Source: an uncultured Selenomonadales bacterium (lineage in GTDB: Bacteria > Bacillota > Negativicutes > Selenomonadales > Selenomonadaceae). From it: a stretch of DNA of 64,000 nt. Below the pieces are notes generated by a model. The model searched no databases. It was not told the origin of the DNA and saw nothing but the letters and a program-made list of their open reading frames with translations. Position numbers and translations under genes: made by a program. Every line of letters begins with the position of its first letter. The stretch's first letter is position 1. Shown here piece after piece: positions 32,288 to 41,166 of this stretch. The stretch is from the NCBI GenBank assembly GCA_937877545.1, contig CALFJE010000114.1:1-64000 (forward strand), written 5' to 3'.

Positions 32288-32565
32288 GAGCCGTCATGGA
32301 TGACGGCTCGCCGCGACTTGAAACCGTGACGGTTTCATAGCGGCACAGGCGGTATCGGGTAGCGCAGACGTCCGAACATCAAACGGTATCCGCACCACGC
32401 GCAGTGGCGACTTTTCTTTGCTACTTTCTTTTGGTCGCTCAAAAGAAAGTAGTTTACAACGATAAAAATCAGAATTAGCCGAATCAGCGCGACGAGCCGC
32501 CGACACAACAGCGGTTCCGCGAGTCCACGCTTTGGCAAAGGGGGGACGAATCGCCCCTCGGCTAC
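32288..32565. repeat. Intergenic structured repeat element, copy B
   Basis: Same order as copy A at 22.7 kb: hairpin GAGCCGTCA/TGACGGCTC (32288-32309), hairpin GCCGC...GCGGC with inner GAAACCGT/ACGGTTTC, spacer, CTTTTCTTTGCTACTTTC with core ACTTTCTTTT-8nt-AAAAGAAAGT (32423-32450), and CAAAGGGGGGACGAATCGCCCC. The core is preserved while stem bases change with compensation, which suggests structure matters. It separates the flp pilin gene from tadE within the Tad cluster. Confidence 0.8.
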
Positions 32566-32601
32566 TATTCCACATGCCTAAGCAATTTCCCGCTTGCGGC
32601 T

Positions 32602-32634
32602 AAAAAAAATCGCTCCCAAATTTTATTCGGAAGC
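32602..32634 (-). terminator. Terminator of the Flp pilin gene
   Basis: Minus strand GCTTCC / GGGAGC stem (one G-T) with 11-nt loop, followed by A and T8. Confidence 0.75.
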
Positions 32635-32698
32635 TTATAAAATTTCTCTTAAGCCAATCGTTGTCTGTCGATTTAAGATTCTCCGCCGCGATTAAGTA

Positions 32699-32935
32699 TC
32701 AGGTGGCATTTTGAGTTGTTCCTTTAGCTGAGGTATCGGTCGCCGCATTTGCCGCCTCCTCCACGGCACTGCTGGCTTTGTCGAAAGCTCCGCCAATAAC
32801 AGTACCGAGTTTGCCGTTGAGCACGAAGATGGCGATAGCCGCGACGAACGCAATGATGAGCGCGTATTCGACCATGCCCTGACCTTTTTCCTGCTTCTTG
32901 AGTTTAGCGACCAGCTTGTTGATGTACTGCATCAT
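32699..32935 (-). CDS. flp: Flp-family pilin
   Basis: 78 residues. MMQYINKLVAKLKKQEKGQG then MVEYALIIAFVAAIAIFVL: the Flp motif with cleavage expected after the Gly of KGQG and Glu at +4 or +5, followed by a hydrophobic helix and a short Ala/Thr-rich tail. Major subunit of the Tad pilus. ATG 32935 lies behind GGAGG. It has its own leader and terminator, which fits the high expression expected of a pilin. Confidence 0.95.
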   Translation of the reverse strand: MMQYINKLVAKLKKQEKGQGMVEYALIIAFVAAIAIFVLNGKLGTVIGGAFDKASSAVEEAANAATDTSAKGTTQNAT

Positions 32936-33016
32936 AGTTATCTCCTCCATCCTTGAATAGGATTGTGTTCTTATTGCTTCGACCTGTCACGCCGTCGCTC
33001 CTTAAAGCCTGTGCGT

Positions 33017-33047
33017 ATTCTAGCCGATTTTCCTACAAAAAATGCAA
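33017..33047 (-). promoter_or_regulatory. flp: Possible promoter for flp
   Basis: On the minus strand TTGCAT (33042-33047) and TAGAAT (33017-33022) with a 19-nt spacer, about 80 nt upstream of the flp start. Confidence 0.4.
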
Positions 33048-33114
33048 TAGGCTAAGGCAATTCTTAGAAAACTTTTTTGAAAACTACCTGAAAGTCTAAA
33101 TCACCTGCCGAAGT

Positions 33115-34074
33115 TCAGACCTCGATGTCGACGATTTTTTGAATGACGATGAAGCCGAAAATCTCCATGATAATCGCGAAGGCAAGCGCGAATCGCCCCG
33201 CCTCCTCCGATATGAACAGCTCCATTTGCTCGCGGTTGAAAACTAAGCAGAAACCCGCCACGAAGAACGGCAACAACATCAGCGTCCAGGCGGAGAAACG
33301 CCCCTGCGCGGTCAGCGTGTGAATTTCGCGCTTCATGCGGATTCGTTCGTTAATGGTGTCGCTTATCGTGTCGAGAACTTGAGCGAGGTTGCCGCCGACT
33401 TCGCGCTGAATCAGCACCGCCGTAACCACCAAGTCGAAGTCCGAGGAGCCGACGCGTTTATTCATTTGCTCCAAAGCCGCCTCCATAGTCACGCCCATTG
33501 CAATATCTGTCGACACGCGCTCGAATTCGGTACTGATAGGCGGCTCCATTTCCCGCGACACCACGTCCATAGCCTGTTGGAAGCTGTAACCTGCGCGGAG
33601 GGCATTGGCGACGGTCGTCAAGCAATCGCCGAGTTGTTCCGTAAAAGCTTGGCGTCGACGCCCGACGCGTATCGTTACGTAAATCCACAAGCCGGCGGGA
33701 ATCATAGCCGCGACAATCGGGATAATGGCGACGTTCAGCGTTATGACGTAAATAGCGACGGAACCGAGAGCGGCGGCGATTAGCACCAAAATTATAAACT
33801 CCGAGCCGAAAAGCGGTATGCCCGCCTGCCGAAGCTTGAAGTCCAAACTTTTGGCGAAGTTGAATCGCTCCAACGGCTTAGCCGCACGCTTGATAAATTT
33901 ATAAACGCGGTGCAGAAAGTCGGTCGTCTTTTTGAATCGTTCCGAGTCTTCGCCCAAGTGTCGGCGCAGGCGGTGCAGTATGTCCAAACTCTGCTTTTGC
34001 CGCACGAACAGTGCCGTAAACAGCACGAACAGGAACGTAAAAACCGCGCACAACAACGCCACGAGCACCAACAT
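33115..34074 (-). CDS. tadB: Tad pilus platform protein TadB
   Basis: 319 residues. N-terminal TM, then TMs at about 90-135, a GspF domain (LGDCLTTVANALRAGYSFQQ AMDVVSREM; VVTAVLIQREVGGNLAQVLD), and two C-terminal TMs. Partner of TadC in the inner membrane. Starts 4 nt after the cpaE stop. Confidence 0.92.
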   Translation of the reverse strand: MLVLVALLCAVFTFLFVLFTALFVRQKQSLDILHRLRRHLGEDSERFKKTTDFLHRVYKFIKRAAKPLERFNFAKSLDFKLRQAGIPLFGSEFIILVLIAAALGSVAIYVITLNVAIIPIVAAMIPAGLWIYVTIRVGRRRQAFTEQLGDCLTTVANALRAGYSFQQAMDVVSREMEPPISTEFERVSTDIAMGVTMEAALEQMNKRVGSSDFDLVVTAVLIQREVGGNLAQVLDTISDTINERIRMKREIHTLTAQGRFSAWTLMLLPFFVAGFCLVFNREQMELFISEEAGRFALAFAIIMEIFGFIVIQKIVDIEV

Positions 34075-34078
34075 TGCC

Positions 34079-35185
34079 CTACGCCCCCGCCTCGATGATT
34101 TTGTCCGCCATGCCGCTAATCGTCTTCATTAGGAGCGTATCCATAGGCAAGCCCTTTGCAAGGCGACCGCTGTTTGCGACGGAAATCATGCGATATTCGT
34201 TGGGAATCATCACGTCGACGGGGAAACCGAGGCTGTCGGCGATTTTTTGACGATTCTCCTCGGTGAAGGGATTAACACGCGTGAAAACAGTATGAACTTT
34301 GCGGCGACCATCGTCCTGCGAGGCGAACATCTCCATAGTCTTTTTGGCGTGCTTAATCTCAAAGCCGCTGTTAATCATGGTGGTTACAAAAACAACGTCG
34401 GAAATGCGGCAGACGTTCAAGGCAAGCGGATTGAAGCCGGCGGGCAAATCGACAAGCACGTAGCGGAAAATGCTCTCCGCCATCTTGACGACCTCAACCA
34501 GACTGTCGGGCGCGACCAGCTCGGCATATTCGGGGCGTTCGGGACTGCTAAGGAGCGCGACGCCGTCTTTAATCGGGAAGAAATACGGCGCGAAAGTCAC
34601 GGGGGTAAGGAGCTTAATATCCTGCGTGGCGTCGACAACGGTGCGTTGCGGTACCACGTCAAAGAAAATCGGCAAGTCGCCGAATTGCAAATCGGCATCA
34701 ATGAGCGCGACGCGTTCGCCGGTTTTATCGGCTATCAGCAAGGCAAGAATCGCCGCCAAAGTCGTCCGCCCCGCACGTCCCTTAGGGCTGAAGAATGAAA
34801 TCAATCTGGCGGGCTTGCGTTGACCGCGCACGGAGTAAAGCTGGAGGTGTTCGATAACGTCTTTGGCGGTGAACGGCTTCAAGATACAACCCGTCGCGCC
34901 GCCCTCCATTGCGTCCTGCACGATAAACGGATCCCATTGATTCAGCGTGCCCAAAATATAAGCACCGGGAAATTTCTCAACGAAGTCGGGAACCATATCA
35001 AGGACTTCGTCGTCTTCGACGTTAAGCAGAAACAAATCCGGGTGGAACATGCCCGAAGGGTTAATCGCGGCGTTCGCGCTCTTGTAGGTCGCCGTAACTT
35101 CAAAGTCGGGCGAACGACGGAGCTTGGCGATCATATCGCTCAAAACGTCGGGATTGTTTTCGATAACGATAACACGGTAAGCCAA
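34079..35185 (-). CDS. cpaE: CpaE/TadZ-like protein: receiver-like domain plus ParA ATPase
   Basis: 368 residues. N-terminal atypical receiver (about 1-125; VIVIENNPDVLSDMIAKLRR, FLLNVEDDEVLDMVP), then a MinD/ParA ATPase with a variant Walker A FFSPKGRAGRTTLAAILALL in which the usual Lys of GKT is Arg, and VALIDADLQFGDLPIFFDV. TadZ/CpaE proteins place the pilus machinery at the cell pole. It lies between the second ParA-like gene and tadB. Confidence 0.9.
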   Translation of the reverse strand: MAYRVIVIENNPDVLSDMIAKLRRSPDFEVTATYKSANAAINPSGMFHPDLFLLNVEDDEVLDMVPDFVEKFPGAYILGTLNQWDPFIVQDAMEGGATGCILKPFTAKDVIEHLQLYSVRGQRKPARLISFFSPKGRAGRTTLAAILALLIADKTGERVALIDADLQFGDLPIFFDVVPQRTVVDATQDIKLLTPVTFAPYFFPIKDGVALLSSPERPEYAELVAPDSLVEVVKMAESIFRYVLVDLPAGFNPLALNVCRISDVVFVTTMINSGFEIKHAKKTMEMFASQDDGRRKVHTVFTRVNPFTEENRQKIADSLGFPVDVMIPNEYRMISVANSGRLAKGLPMDTLLMKTISGMADKIIEAGA

Positions 35186-35204
35186 AATTCAAACCCCCTT
35201 CCAC

Positions 35205-36047
35205 TCAAAAGCCGAAGAATTTCCCGACCTTGCTTAATAAACCGCCGCCCGTGCCAACGTTGACATCGGAGTTCGCGGGGCGATTTATGTAGCGCGACAC
35301 GAGATTATTGAAACTCTCCGTCAAACGCGAATCGGGCGCGGCGAACATGAGCGGCATCCCCGTATTGATTGACTTGTTGACGGACGGATAATCGTTTGGC
35401 AGGCGGTGATAAAACGGCTCGCCCAAAAGCCTTTCCACGTCGCGGCTTTCAATCAGCTTCTGCGAATCGGAGCGGTTTTCCACGAGGCGAATCTTGCTTT
35501 CCTCATATTCAAAGCGGAGCAGCGTATCGTAGCCGATTTTGTAATTCTTGAGCGCGGGCAGAAAGTCGATAACGCCGACATAATTTATAACCGTGCTGAG
35601 GTCGAGAATCGCCAAATTCAACGCGCTGAACATGGAATTTAAATCGATTATCACGTAGTCGAAATAATTCAGCTGATTGATAATGTCGGTGACGAGCTGA
35701 ATGTCGGTCTGATAGGCGTCGTAGATTTGATTGGGCGCGGGCAGAATCGCGAAGTTCAAGCCGCCGTAGGAGTAATAGACGAGAAAATCTCTGATGTGGA
35801 AGGTGTCGGGGTGGTCGAGCATGGCGCGTTGAGCACCCGCAACGGTATTGGCGGAGGTCAACTTGAGGTAGTTAAGCACGTCGCCGAATTGCAAATCCAG
35901 GTCGGCAAGGCAAACCTTATAACCTTCACGCGCAAAGCCCGCCGCCAGGTTAATCGCAACGATAGTTTTGCCGATACCGGGCGTCGTGCTGAATACGCTG
36001 ATAACTATACTGCTTCGTTCGATTGAGTTTTGTGTTGCAACTGCCAT
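35205..36047 (-). CDS. ParA/MinD-like ATPase without receiver domain
   Basis: 280 residues. Walker A VFSTTPGIGKTIVAINLAAG, then VCLADLDLQFGDVLNYLKLT, strikingly like the CpaE ATPase domain next door but lacking the receiver. It appears to be a duplicated TadZ-type positioning ATPase; unlike its neighbour it keeps the GKT lysine, so the pair may work as an active and a degenerate partner. Lies 21 nt after the secretin gene and 19 nt before cpaE. Confidence 0.88.
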   Translation of the reverse strand: MAVATQNSIERSSIVISVFSTTPGIGKTIVAINLAAGFAREGYKVCLADLDLQFGDVLNYLKLTSANTVAGAQRAMLDHPDTFHIRDFLVYYSYGGLNFAILPAPNQIYDAYQTDIQLVTDIINQLNYFDYVIIDLNSMFSALNLAILDLSTVINYVGVIDFLPALKNYKIGYDTLLRFEYEESKIRLVENRSDSQKLIESRDVERLLGEPFYHRLPNDYPSVNKSINTGMPLMFAAPDSRLTESFNNLVSRYINRPANSDVNVGTGGGLLSKVGKFFGF

Positions 36048-36068
36048 GCGTATGCCTCCGTTCTTAAA

Positions 36069-38231
36069 TTATTCGTCAAAAGGCGCGGAAGTCTCGGTGC
36101 CGTCGGGCGAAATTTCTACAACGTCGTCCTCTTGAGCCTTGCGCTTGGATTTTTTATCGGATTTGTCAGCGTCCTTTTTGTGGCGCGAAGGCGGCAAAAT
36201 GTTATCGGACTCCTCTTTTTCCTCGTCGACGACCTCAGGCTCCTCGTAAGGCTTGGTTAAGTCAAAGTTTTCCATTGAGCGGCGGTATTCGTATTCCTGC
36301 ATGTACCATTCGCGCATGGGCTTGGACATGGGCGTTTGAGAAACTTCGTCCGCGCCGACCAAATACGGCGTCACGATGATTATCAGCTCGCGCTTATCTC
36401 TGGATTTGGACGTATGCTTAAAGAATTCGCCGATAATCGGAATGTCGCCAAGGAGCGGGATTTTCTGGACAGTCTTTGTTTCGGAAGAATCCATAAGCCC
36501 GCCGATAACGATTGGTGAACCCGAACTTAAATTGATGACGGAATCTGCGCGGCGGGTGGAGATAATCGGCTGCCCGTTGACGGCTTGTCCGCTGATATTG
36601 CTTACCTCGGCGTGAATCATGGAGTTGATACGATTCTGCGCGTCGACGACGGGCTTAAACTGCAGGATAATGCCGTAGTCCTCGAATTGGGTATTGCTTG
36701 CGCCGTTTGAGTTTGTGGTGGTGTAGGGGATTTTGCCGCCGATTTGGATAGTCGCCTGTTCGCCGCTAAGCGTCATGACGCTGGGGCGCGACAAAACTTT
36801 AGCCTTGCCCGACGTGACCAAAAGATTCAACGTGGCATTGACGGGCGCGAAGTGTTGAGTTATCCACTTGAGCGGGTTATTGCTGAACTGAACCATATCG
36901 TTCCAGCTCGAAGTGATAATCCGCCCGAACGTCTGATTTATGCTGAAATTGTCATTGCCGCTCCTGCTGAAGTTGTTGCTGTTGCTGGCGTCGGCTCCGT
37001 AGGTGTTGCTGTAGCCCGTGCCGTAAGTATTGCTGTAGCCCGTGCCGTAAGTATTGCTGTAACCCGTGCCGTAAGTATTGCTGTAACCCGTGCCGTAGGT
37101 GTTGTTGTTGCCGTTGGTGTAGGCATTGCTCGTATCGTTGGCAGAAGAGCTGTTGCGCCCGCTTGAGGCGGTGTGGCTTGAACTGTTCGAGCTGCTGTCG
37201 GAGCCGGTGTCGCTTGAGTCGGCAGTGGAGGAGGAACTCGATCTTGAAGTATTATTGCTGAAGGAGGTGCTATTGCCCCCGCTTGTGGAATTTGAATTGC
37301 TTCCGCTGTAAGAATTGGAGGCATTGCCGCTGTAAGAATTGGTGTTGCTTCCGCTGAAAGAATTCGTATTGCTCCCGCTGTAAGAGTTTGAATTGGAGCC
37401 GCTGTAGGTATTGGAGCCGCCGGCGTTATAGGAGCTTGAGTTTGAGCCGTCGGAGGAACTGCTTCTGTTGGCGGAATAGCTGTCGCTTATGGTTGTGTGC
37501 GCGTGATTGGTATAATCCTCGCCGAAGCTGAAAATGCCGCCGCTCCCCGACGTGCCGTATTGAAGTCCGAGGTCTTTGGCGTTATCGGAATTGATTTCGA
37601 TAATCTGAGCCTCAAGGCGGATTTGCGTGGGGTTGCGGATTTGGAGGAGGTCGATAATCGTGCCGCTTGATTGAGATTTGCTTGCCTCCAAGTCGTCGGA
37701 GCTGCTTGAGGTTGATTCTTGCGTTTCGAGGGTCATATCGTAACCGCTGCCAACCAAAAGACTGCTGTCAGTGCCGCCGTCGACATAGAGCCGCACCGTT
37801 TGCAGGGCGTAGTTGCGTTCGTATTGATTTTCAACCGTGCCGGTAAGCAGAATCTTTTTGCCGACCATTTTGACGTGAACGTCGGGCAAATTGATAGCCT
37901 GTTCGATAAGCATGGCTTGCCCCGGGTCTTCCTCCGAAACGACGATTGTATATTCGTGGCGCATACCGTCGAGCGTCCAGACGAACAGCGCGGTGGAGCC
38001 GGGGCTGTCTTTGGTGACGATAAGGAATTCGCTTGCCGAGCCGGGCAACTGGATAACGGTCGCAATGCCGGGGTTGCCGACGGCTATTCGCTTAATCGTC
38101 TGTTGCATGTCCATATAGTGGGACGTTTTGCGGTTAATGTTAAGCGTTTCGGGCGCGGCATAAACTGTCTGCGATATGCAAGCGCAAGCCGCCGCCGTTA
38201 AAAAAAATTTTTTTAAGAATGAATGGCTCAT
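36069..38231 (-). CDS. cpaC: Tad secretin (CpaC/RcpA) with large Ser/Asn/Gly insertion
   Basis: 720 residues. Signal peptide MSHSFLKKFFLTAAACACIS...VYA; N-terminal secretin pilus-type domain and BON-like segment (VHVKMVGKKILLTGTVENQY); then N1-like IIDLLQIRNPTQIRLEAQII; a low-complexity block of about 190 residues (about 240-430) of Ser, Asn, Gly, Tyr and Thr; then the secretin barrel (SGKAKVLSRPSVMTLSGEQA, SSGSPIVIGGLMDSSETK, IPLLGDIPIIGEFFKHTSKS). The outer-membrane channel of the pilus. The insertion is unusual. An acidic-basic tail follows. Start at 38231 suits the signal peptide; ATGs up to 38246 are alternatives. Confidence 0.93.
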   Translation of the reverse strand: MSHSFLKKFFLTAAACACISQTVYAAPETLNINRKTSHYMDMQQTIKRIAVGNPGIATVIQLPGSASEFLIVTKDSPGSTALFVWTLDGMRHEYTIVVSEEDPGQAMLIEQAINLPDVHVKMVGKKILLTGTVENQYERNYALQTVRLYVDGGTDSSLLVGSGYDMTLETQESTSSSSDDLEASKSQSSGTIIDLLQIRNPTQIRLEAQIIEINSDNAKDLGLQYGTSGSGGIFSFGEDYTNHAHTTISDSYSANRSSSSDGSNSSSYNAGGSNTYSGSNSNSYSGSNTNSFSGSNTNSYSGNASNSYSGSNSNSTSGGNSTSFSNNTSRSSSSSTADSSDTGSDSSSNSSSHTASSGRNSSSANDTSNAYTNGNNNTYGTGYSNTYGTGYSNTYGTGYSNTYGTGYSNTYGADASNSNNFSRSGNDNFSINQTFGRIITSSWNDMVQFSNNPLKWITQHFAPVNATLNLLVTSGKAKVLSRPSVMTLSGEQATIQIGGKIPYTTTNSNGASNTQFEDYGIILQFKPVVDAQNRINSMIHAEVSNISGQAVNGQPIISTRRADSVINLSSGSPIVIGGLMDSSETKTVQKIPLLGDIPIIGEFFKHTSKSRDKRELIIIVTPYLVGADEVSQTPMSKPMREWYMQEYEYRRSMENFDLTKPYEEPEVVDEEKEESDNILPPSRHKKDADKSDKKSKRKAQEDDVVEISPDGTETSAPFDE
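36997..37092 (-). repeat. 24-bp tandem repeat in the secretin insertion
   Basis: Four consecutive 24-bp units CCGTAAGTATTGCTGTAGCC CGTG (plus strand), nearly identical, encoding SNTYGTGY on the minus strand, plus a partial fifth. Similar YSGSNTNS units lie nearby (37270-37420). Confidence 0.9.
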
Positions 38232-38249
38232 GATGATCATTCCCATAAG

Positions 38250-39344
38250 TTAATTGCCGCCGGGCGGTCTGATAACGTTGGAGCCGACGAACGGTGCGCC
38301 CGCCAGCGGTTGACTTGCTCTCGGCATACTTTCCGACCGCGAAGGTATCACGGGCAACGGAACATCGGCTCCGCCCGCCGGGACGTTCGGCATTACGACT
38401 TGCGGCTCCTCGTCCGCCTCTTGAACTATCTCGTCGCCTTGGATAATTTCAATCTTCGGGACGGGCGGCGTCAAGGTCGGCGCGGGCAAGACGGGCAGCG
38501 GCGTATCGGGTATGACGGTCGCGGGTTCTTGATAAACCGGCTCGCGATAAACGGGTTCGGGTTCCTGCTTGGGCGGCGGCGCGGTTATCGATTCGATTGT
38601 GTATTCCATTTCGCCGACGTAAGCACTTTGCGGATCGGCGGGGCGCAACGACATATAAATTTCGCCGATTTTGGTCGCGGAGATGAGCTTAAGAATTTCG
38701 GCGGGACGCAGGGCGAACGTCGCGATAGTGGGGTTGCTGATAGCCTGTCCGCCTCCGTTCGTGTCAATCATGTTGTTGCCCATGTCCTGGTTAATGCTAA
38801 GCAGAAGGACGTTTTGCAGGAGGATATTGCTCGTCGCGGCGTAGTCGCCTTTTTCGGTGAGGATTAAGTCAACGAAGTCGCCCGGCTTGGCGAAACCCGC
38901 AACACCCGTGATGTCGTTAATGCTGATTGAAACGGCTCGGCATTCGGGCGGTATCGTACCGATAAAGCCCTCCGCGCTCTTATCGGTGAAGACCTTTTGA
39001 ATCGTGAGTATGTCGCCCGCGAAGATTGAGACTTTGATTTGAACGTTTAGCACGTCGTCGAAGTTGGTTATCGCGCCTTCGGGCACCATGTCTGAGGGAA
39101 ACTCCTTCATTTGGAGCATGGTATCTTGAATGCGCGTGCGCGGCGGGATGTTCACTTTGGCGACGACCACCGCGATTTTCTCGACGGGTTTCTCCTCCTC
39201 TGCTTTTTCGATTACCTCTTCATTGACCAAAAAGCTCATGCCTATATAAATCGTCACGAACATGAGCATTGCCGCCAAGCCCGCCAACCCCAATAACTGA
39301 CGAGGTCGCAAGTCGTTAAGCTTATTTATTATTTTCTGGAACAT
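38250..39344 (-). CDS. cpaB: Tad pilus assembly protein CpaB/RcpC
   Basis: 364 residues. N-terminal TM (about 15-38), SAF/CpaB domain: VVAKVNIPPRTRIQDTMLQM, DVLNVQIKVSIFAGDILTIQ, RAVSISINDITGVAGFAKPG DFVDLIL. The C-terminal 110 residues are Pro/Glu-rich (QEPEPVYREPVYQEP) and may reach through the periplasm. Associated with secretin assembly. First gene of the Tad operon, with GAGGAGG before the ATG and a promoter just upstream. Confidence 0.9.
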   Translation of the reverse strand: MFQKIINKLNDLRPRQLLGLAGLAAMLMFVTIYIGMSFLVNEEVIEKAEEEKPVEKIAVVVAKVNIPPRTRIQDTMLQMKEFPSDMVPEGAITNFDDVLNVQIKVSIFAGDILTIQKVFTDKSAEGFIGTIPPECRAVSISINDITGVAGFAKPGDFVDLILTEKGDYAATSNILLQNVLLLSINQDMGNNMIDTNGGGQAISNPTIATFALRPAEILKLISATKIGEIYMSLRPADPQSAYVGEMEYTIESITAPPPKQEPEPVYREPVYQEPATVIPDTPLPVLPAPTLTPPVPKIEIIQGDEIVQEADEEPQVVMPNVPAGGADVPLPVIPSRSESMPRASQPLAGAPFVGSNVIRPPGGN

Positions 39345-39388
39345 GCGCAACCTCCTCACCGCTTTAAGCCGCTGTTTTGGTTTGTGAT

Positions 39389-39416
39389 ATTCTAATCGCT
39401 GTAAAGCTTTTGTCAA
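39389..39416 (-). promoter_or_regulatory. Sigma-A promoter for the Tad operon
   Basis: Minus strand TTGACA (39411-39416), 16-nt spacer, TAGAAT (39389-39394), about 45 nt upstream of cpaB. Confidence 0.75.
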
Positions 39417-39659
39417 GATTATTGCCGCTTAAGTTAACATTAAAAAATCGGTGACGATGACTCGAAAATTCTACGGCGCATTATACGCCGCCCTTATGAT
39501 TTTCCTATGACGAACGCAAAAAAAAATTCCCGAAATATAGGGCGCGATTCAGCTTACGCCGCCGAGCCGAGAATCCTTAACGACCTGTGTTTTGGACAAA
39601 TGCTTTTCGTCGAGCAAGTAATCAAGGTATTCGCCGAGCATGCATTTGCGGAAATTATC

Positions 39660-40005
39660 GGCGTTTCGTGATATTGAAGCGCATGAGGTTGACGGGCTTG
39701 CCCTACGGCTTGTTGCAACAAGGCACGTTCCGCTTGCTCGCGCAGATATTTTTCTTCGCCGAGGACGAAGCGGAGACGATAGTCGTTGAGGAATTTATAC
39801 GCGGAGAAATTTTATCGGATTGGCTCAAGCAACCGAGGTATAAAGCCGTCGAATTTGATATTGCAAGGAGGATTGATTCGGCTGATAGAGTTCGACGCGG
39901 CGCGGCTGTTCAAAGCGCACGACGTTTCCAATCGGTCGACGAAATTAAAACTGCTTTGCGGCTTGAGCAATTTTCGTATTGGGGCAAAATCTTCGCGGCG
40001 ATATT
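39660..40005 (+). pseudogene. Remnant of a bacterial Ser/Thr protein kinase gene
   Basis: One frame gives AETIVVEEFIRGEILSDWLK (kinase hinge region), another IKPSNLILQGGLIRLIEFDA AR (catalytic loop and DFD-like magnesium motif), then the first again gives RRFQSVDEIKTALRL (end of kinase lobe). Frameshifts separate them and the ATP-binding lobe is missing. No promoter seen. Confidence 0.6.
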
Positions 40006-40014
40006 TTTCACGAT

Positions 40015-40182
40015 AAAAATTTTGATGTCATTCCACCGCATAAGCAACGACACGAAAAATCTGCCGTTTCGAAGAAAGCAGGACGTCCGTCCCTTAATCC
40101 TCGCACTGTTCTTAATGGGATTTTGAGGATACTAAAGAGCGGAGCACGTTGGCGTGATTTTGACCGGCGGACAAATCCATGA
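40015..40182 (+). pseudogene. IS5-family transposase N-terminal remnant
   Basis: A frame reads NFDVIPPHKQRHEKSAVSKK AGRPSLNPRTVLNGILRILK SGARWRDF, close to the N-terminus of IS5-type (DUF4096) transposases, then diverges and stops. No DDE domain and no clear terminal inverted repeats nearby. Confidence 0.6.
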
Positions 40183-40258
40183 CAGTGAATCGGCTCTTGC
40201 TCTTTAAGTGTCTGTTGCTTGGTTCCACAGATTTTGCTTTTCGTCGTCCGTCAAGCCT

Positions 40259-41155
40259 TCACGACCGCCGCCGAGTGCCATAAACAAGCCCGTCAAGGTC
40301 GCTGTAATTTTCCGTCGCCGTAGCCGAAACGTCATCCGCTATCGTTGAAAGCCCCGCGTTGGTTACGTCCGCAACGTCCGTAAACTTCGGAGCCAAACCG
40401 CTCAAGTCAATGTAATTCGTGTCGGCTTTCCTTATGACGTTCTCTTTCAGCGGGCGCAATTCTTGATTCGTCGAATCGGCAACCGTTTTGAACTCCGGTA
40501 TCAGAAAGTCGAGGTCGCTGTAATTTTCCGAAGCCTTGTCCGCAATGCCTTCGTCGTAAGTCGTCAAAGCCGAATCAAGCTCAGCGTTTGCCGATAAGTA
40601 TTCGCTCGGTATCAACGCCAATCGCTTTTCTGCTTTCTGCAGACAGCCGCCGCAGTCGCGCCCTGCTTGCAACGCCGCGCTTATGAAGCCGCTTTCCCGT
40701 TCCTTCAAGTCTTGATACAGCTCGACGGGGACGCCGTTAAGCCACGCCATTAAGCCGTTTTCGCCGCTCAAATACAGCGTGTCATAATCTGTGATTTCCT
40801 CTAAATAATTTTGATTTGCCTTTGAAATTTCCCGCGACACGTCAGACACGGCAGGTGCCGCATTTTTTTCCATATCCGCTATGCCGTGCGCCAAGCCCGC
40901 AATGCCCGCCGCGATTTTTGCGTCCGCATCCAGAAATAAATCATCATAATGCACGGGGATTGAGCCGCCCGATTGATTCAGCAAATTCAATGCGTCCGCG
41001 CTTAATAATTCTGCCGCCGGCATCAGCGAACTCGCAGAGTAATTGTATTCAAGCTCCTGCAAGCCCAGTTCCCATTTTGTCGGCTCGTAGGTCTGCGTTA
41101 TCGTCGTGCCGCCCTTGCCGCCCCCGAATCGCTGTAAGTCAAAGCAAAAGCCCAT
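40259..41155 (-). CDS. Phage structural-type protein, probably frameshifted at its end
   Basis: 298 residues. N-terminus MGFCFDLQRFGGGKGGTTIT has the FDLQRF motif seen at the start of several Negativicute/Firmicute phage proteins. The middle is helical; the C-terminal third has repeats of the type ENYSDLDxL (SENYSDLDFLIPEFKTVADS, ATENYSDLDGL). The frame ends TRRRS at a TGA, but a one-base shift near 40285 continues sensibly as FMALGGGREGLTDDEKQNLW to a TAA at 40204, suggesting a frameshift. ATG follows GGAGGGGG. Confidence 0.65.
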   Translation of the reverse strand: MGFCFDLQRFGGGKGGTTITQTYEPTKWELGLQELEYNYSASSLMPAAELLSADALNLLNQSGGSIPVHYDDLFLDADAKIAAGIAGLAHGIADMEKNAAPAVSDVSREISKANQNYLEEITDYDTLYLSGENGLMAWLNGVPVELYQDLKERESGFISAALQAGRDCGGCLQKAEKRLALIPSEYLSANAELDSALTTYDEGIADKASENYSDLDFLIPEFKTVADSTNQELRPLKENVIRKADTNYIDLSGLAPKFTDVADVTNAGLSTIADDVSATATENYSDLDGLVYGTRRRS

Positions 41156-41166
41156 TTCGCCCCCTC

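Noticed and set aside
36997..37092. CRISPR-like array in the secretin region
   Set aside because: Direct 24-bp units without spacers, in frame and encoding SNTYGTGY; a coding tandem repeat.
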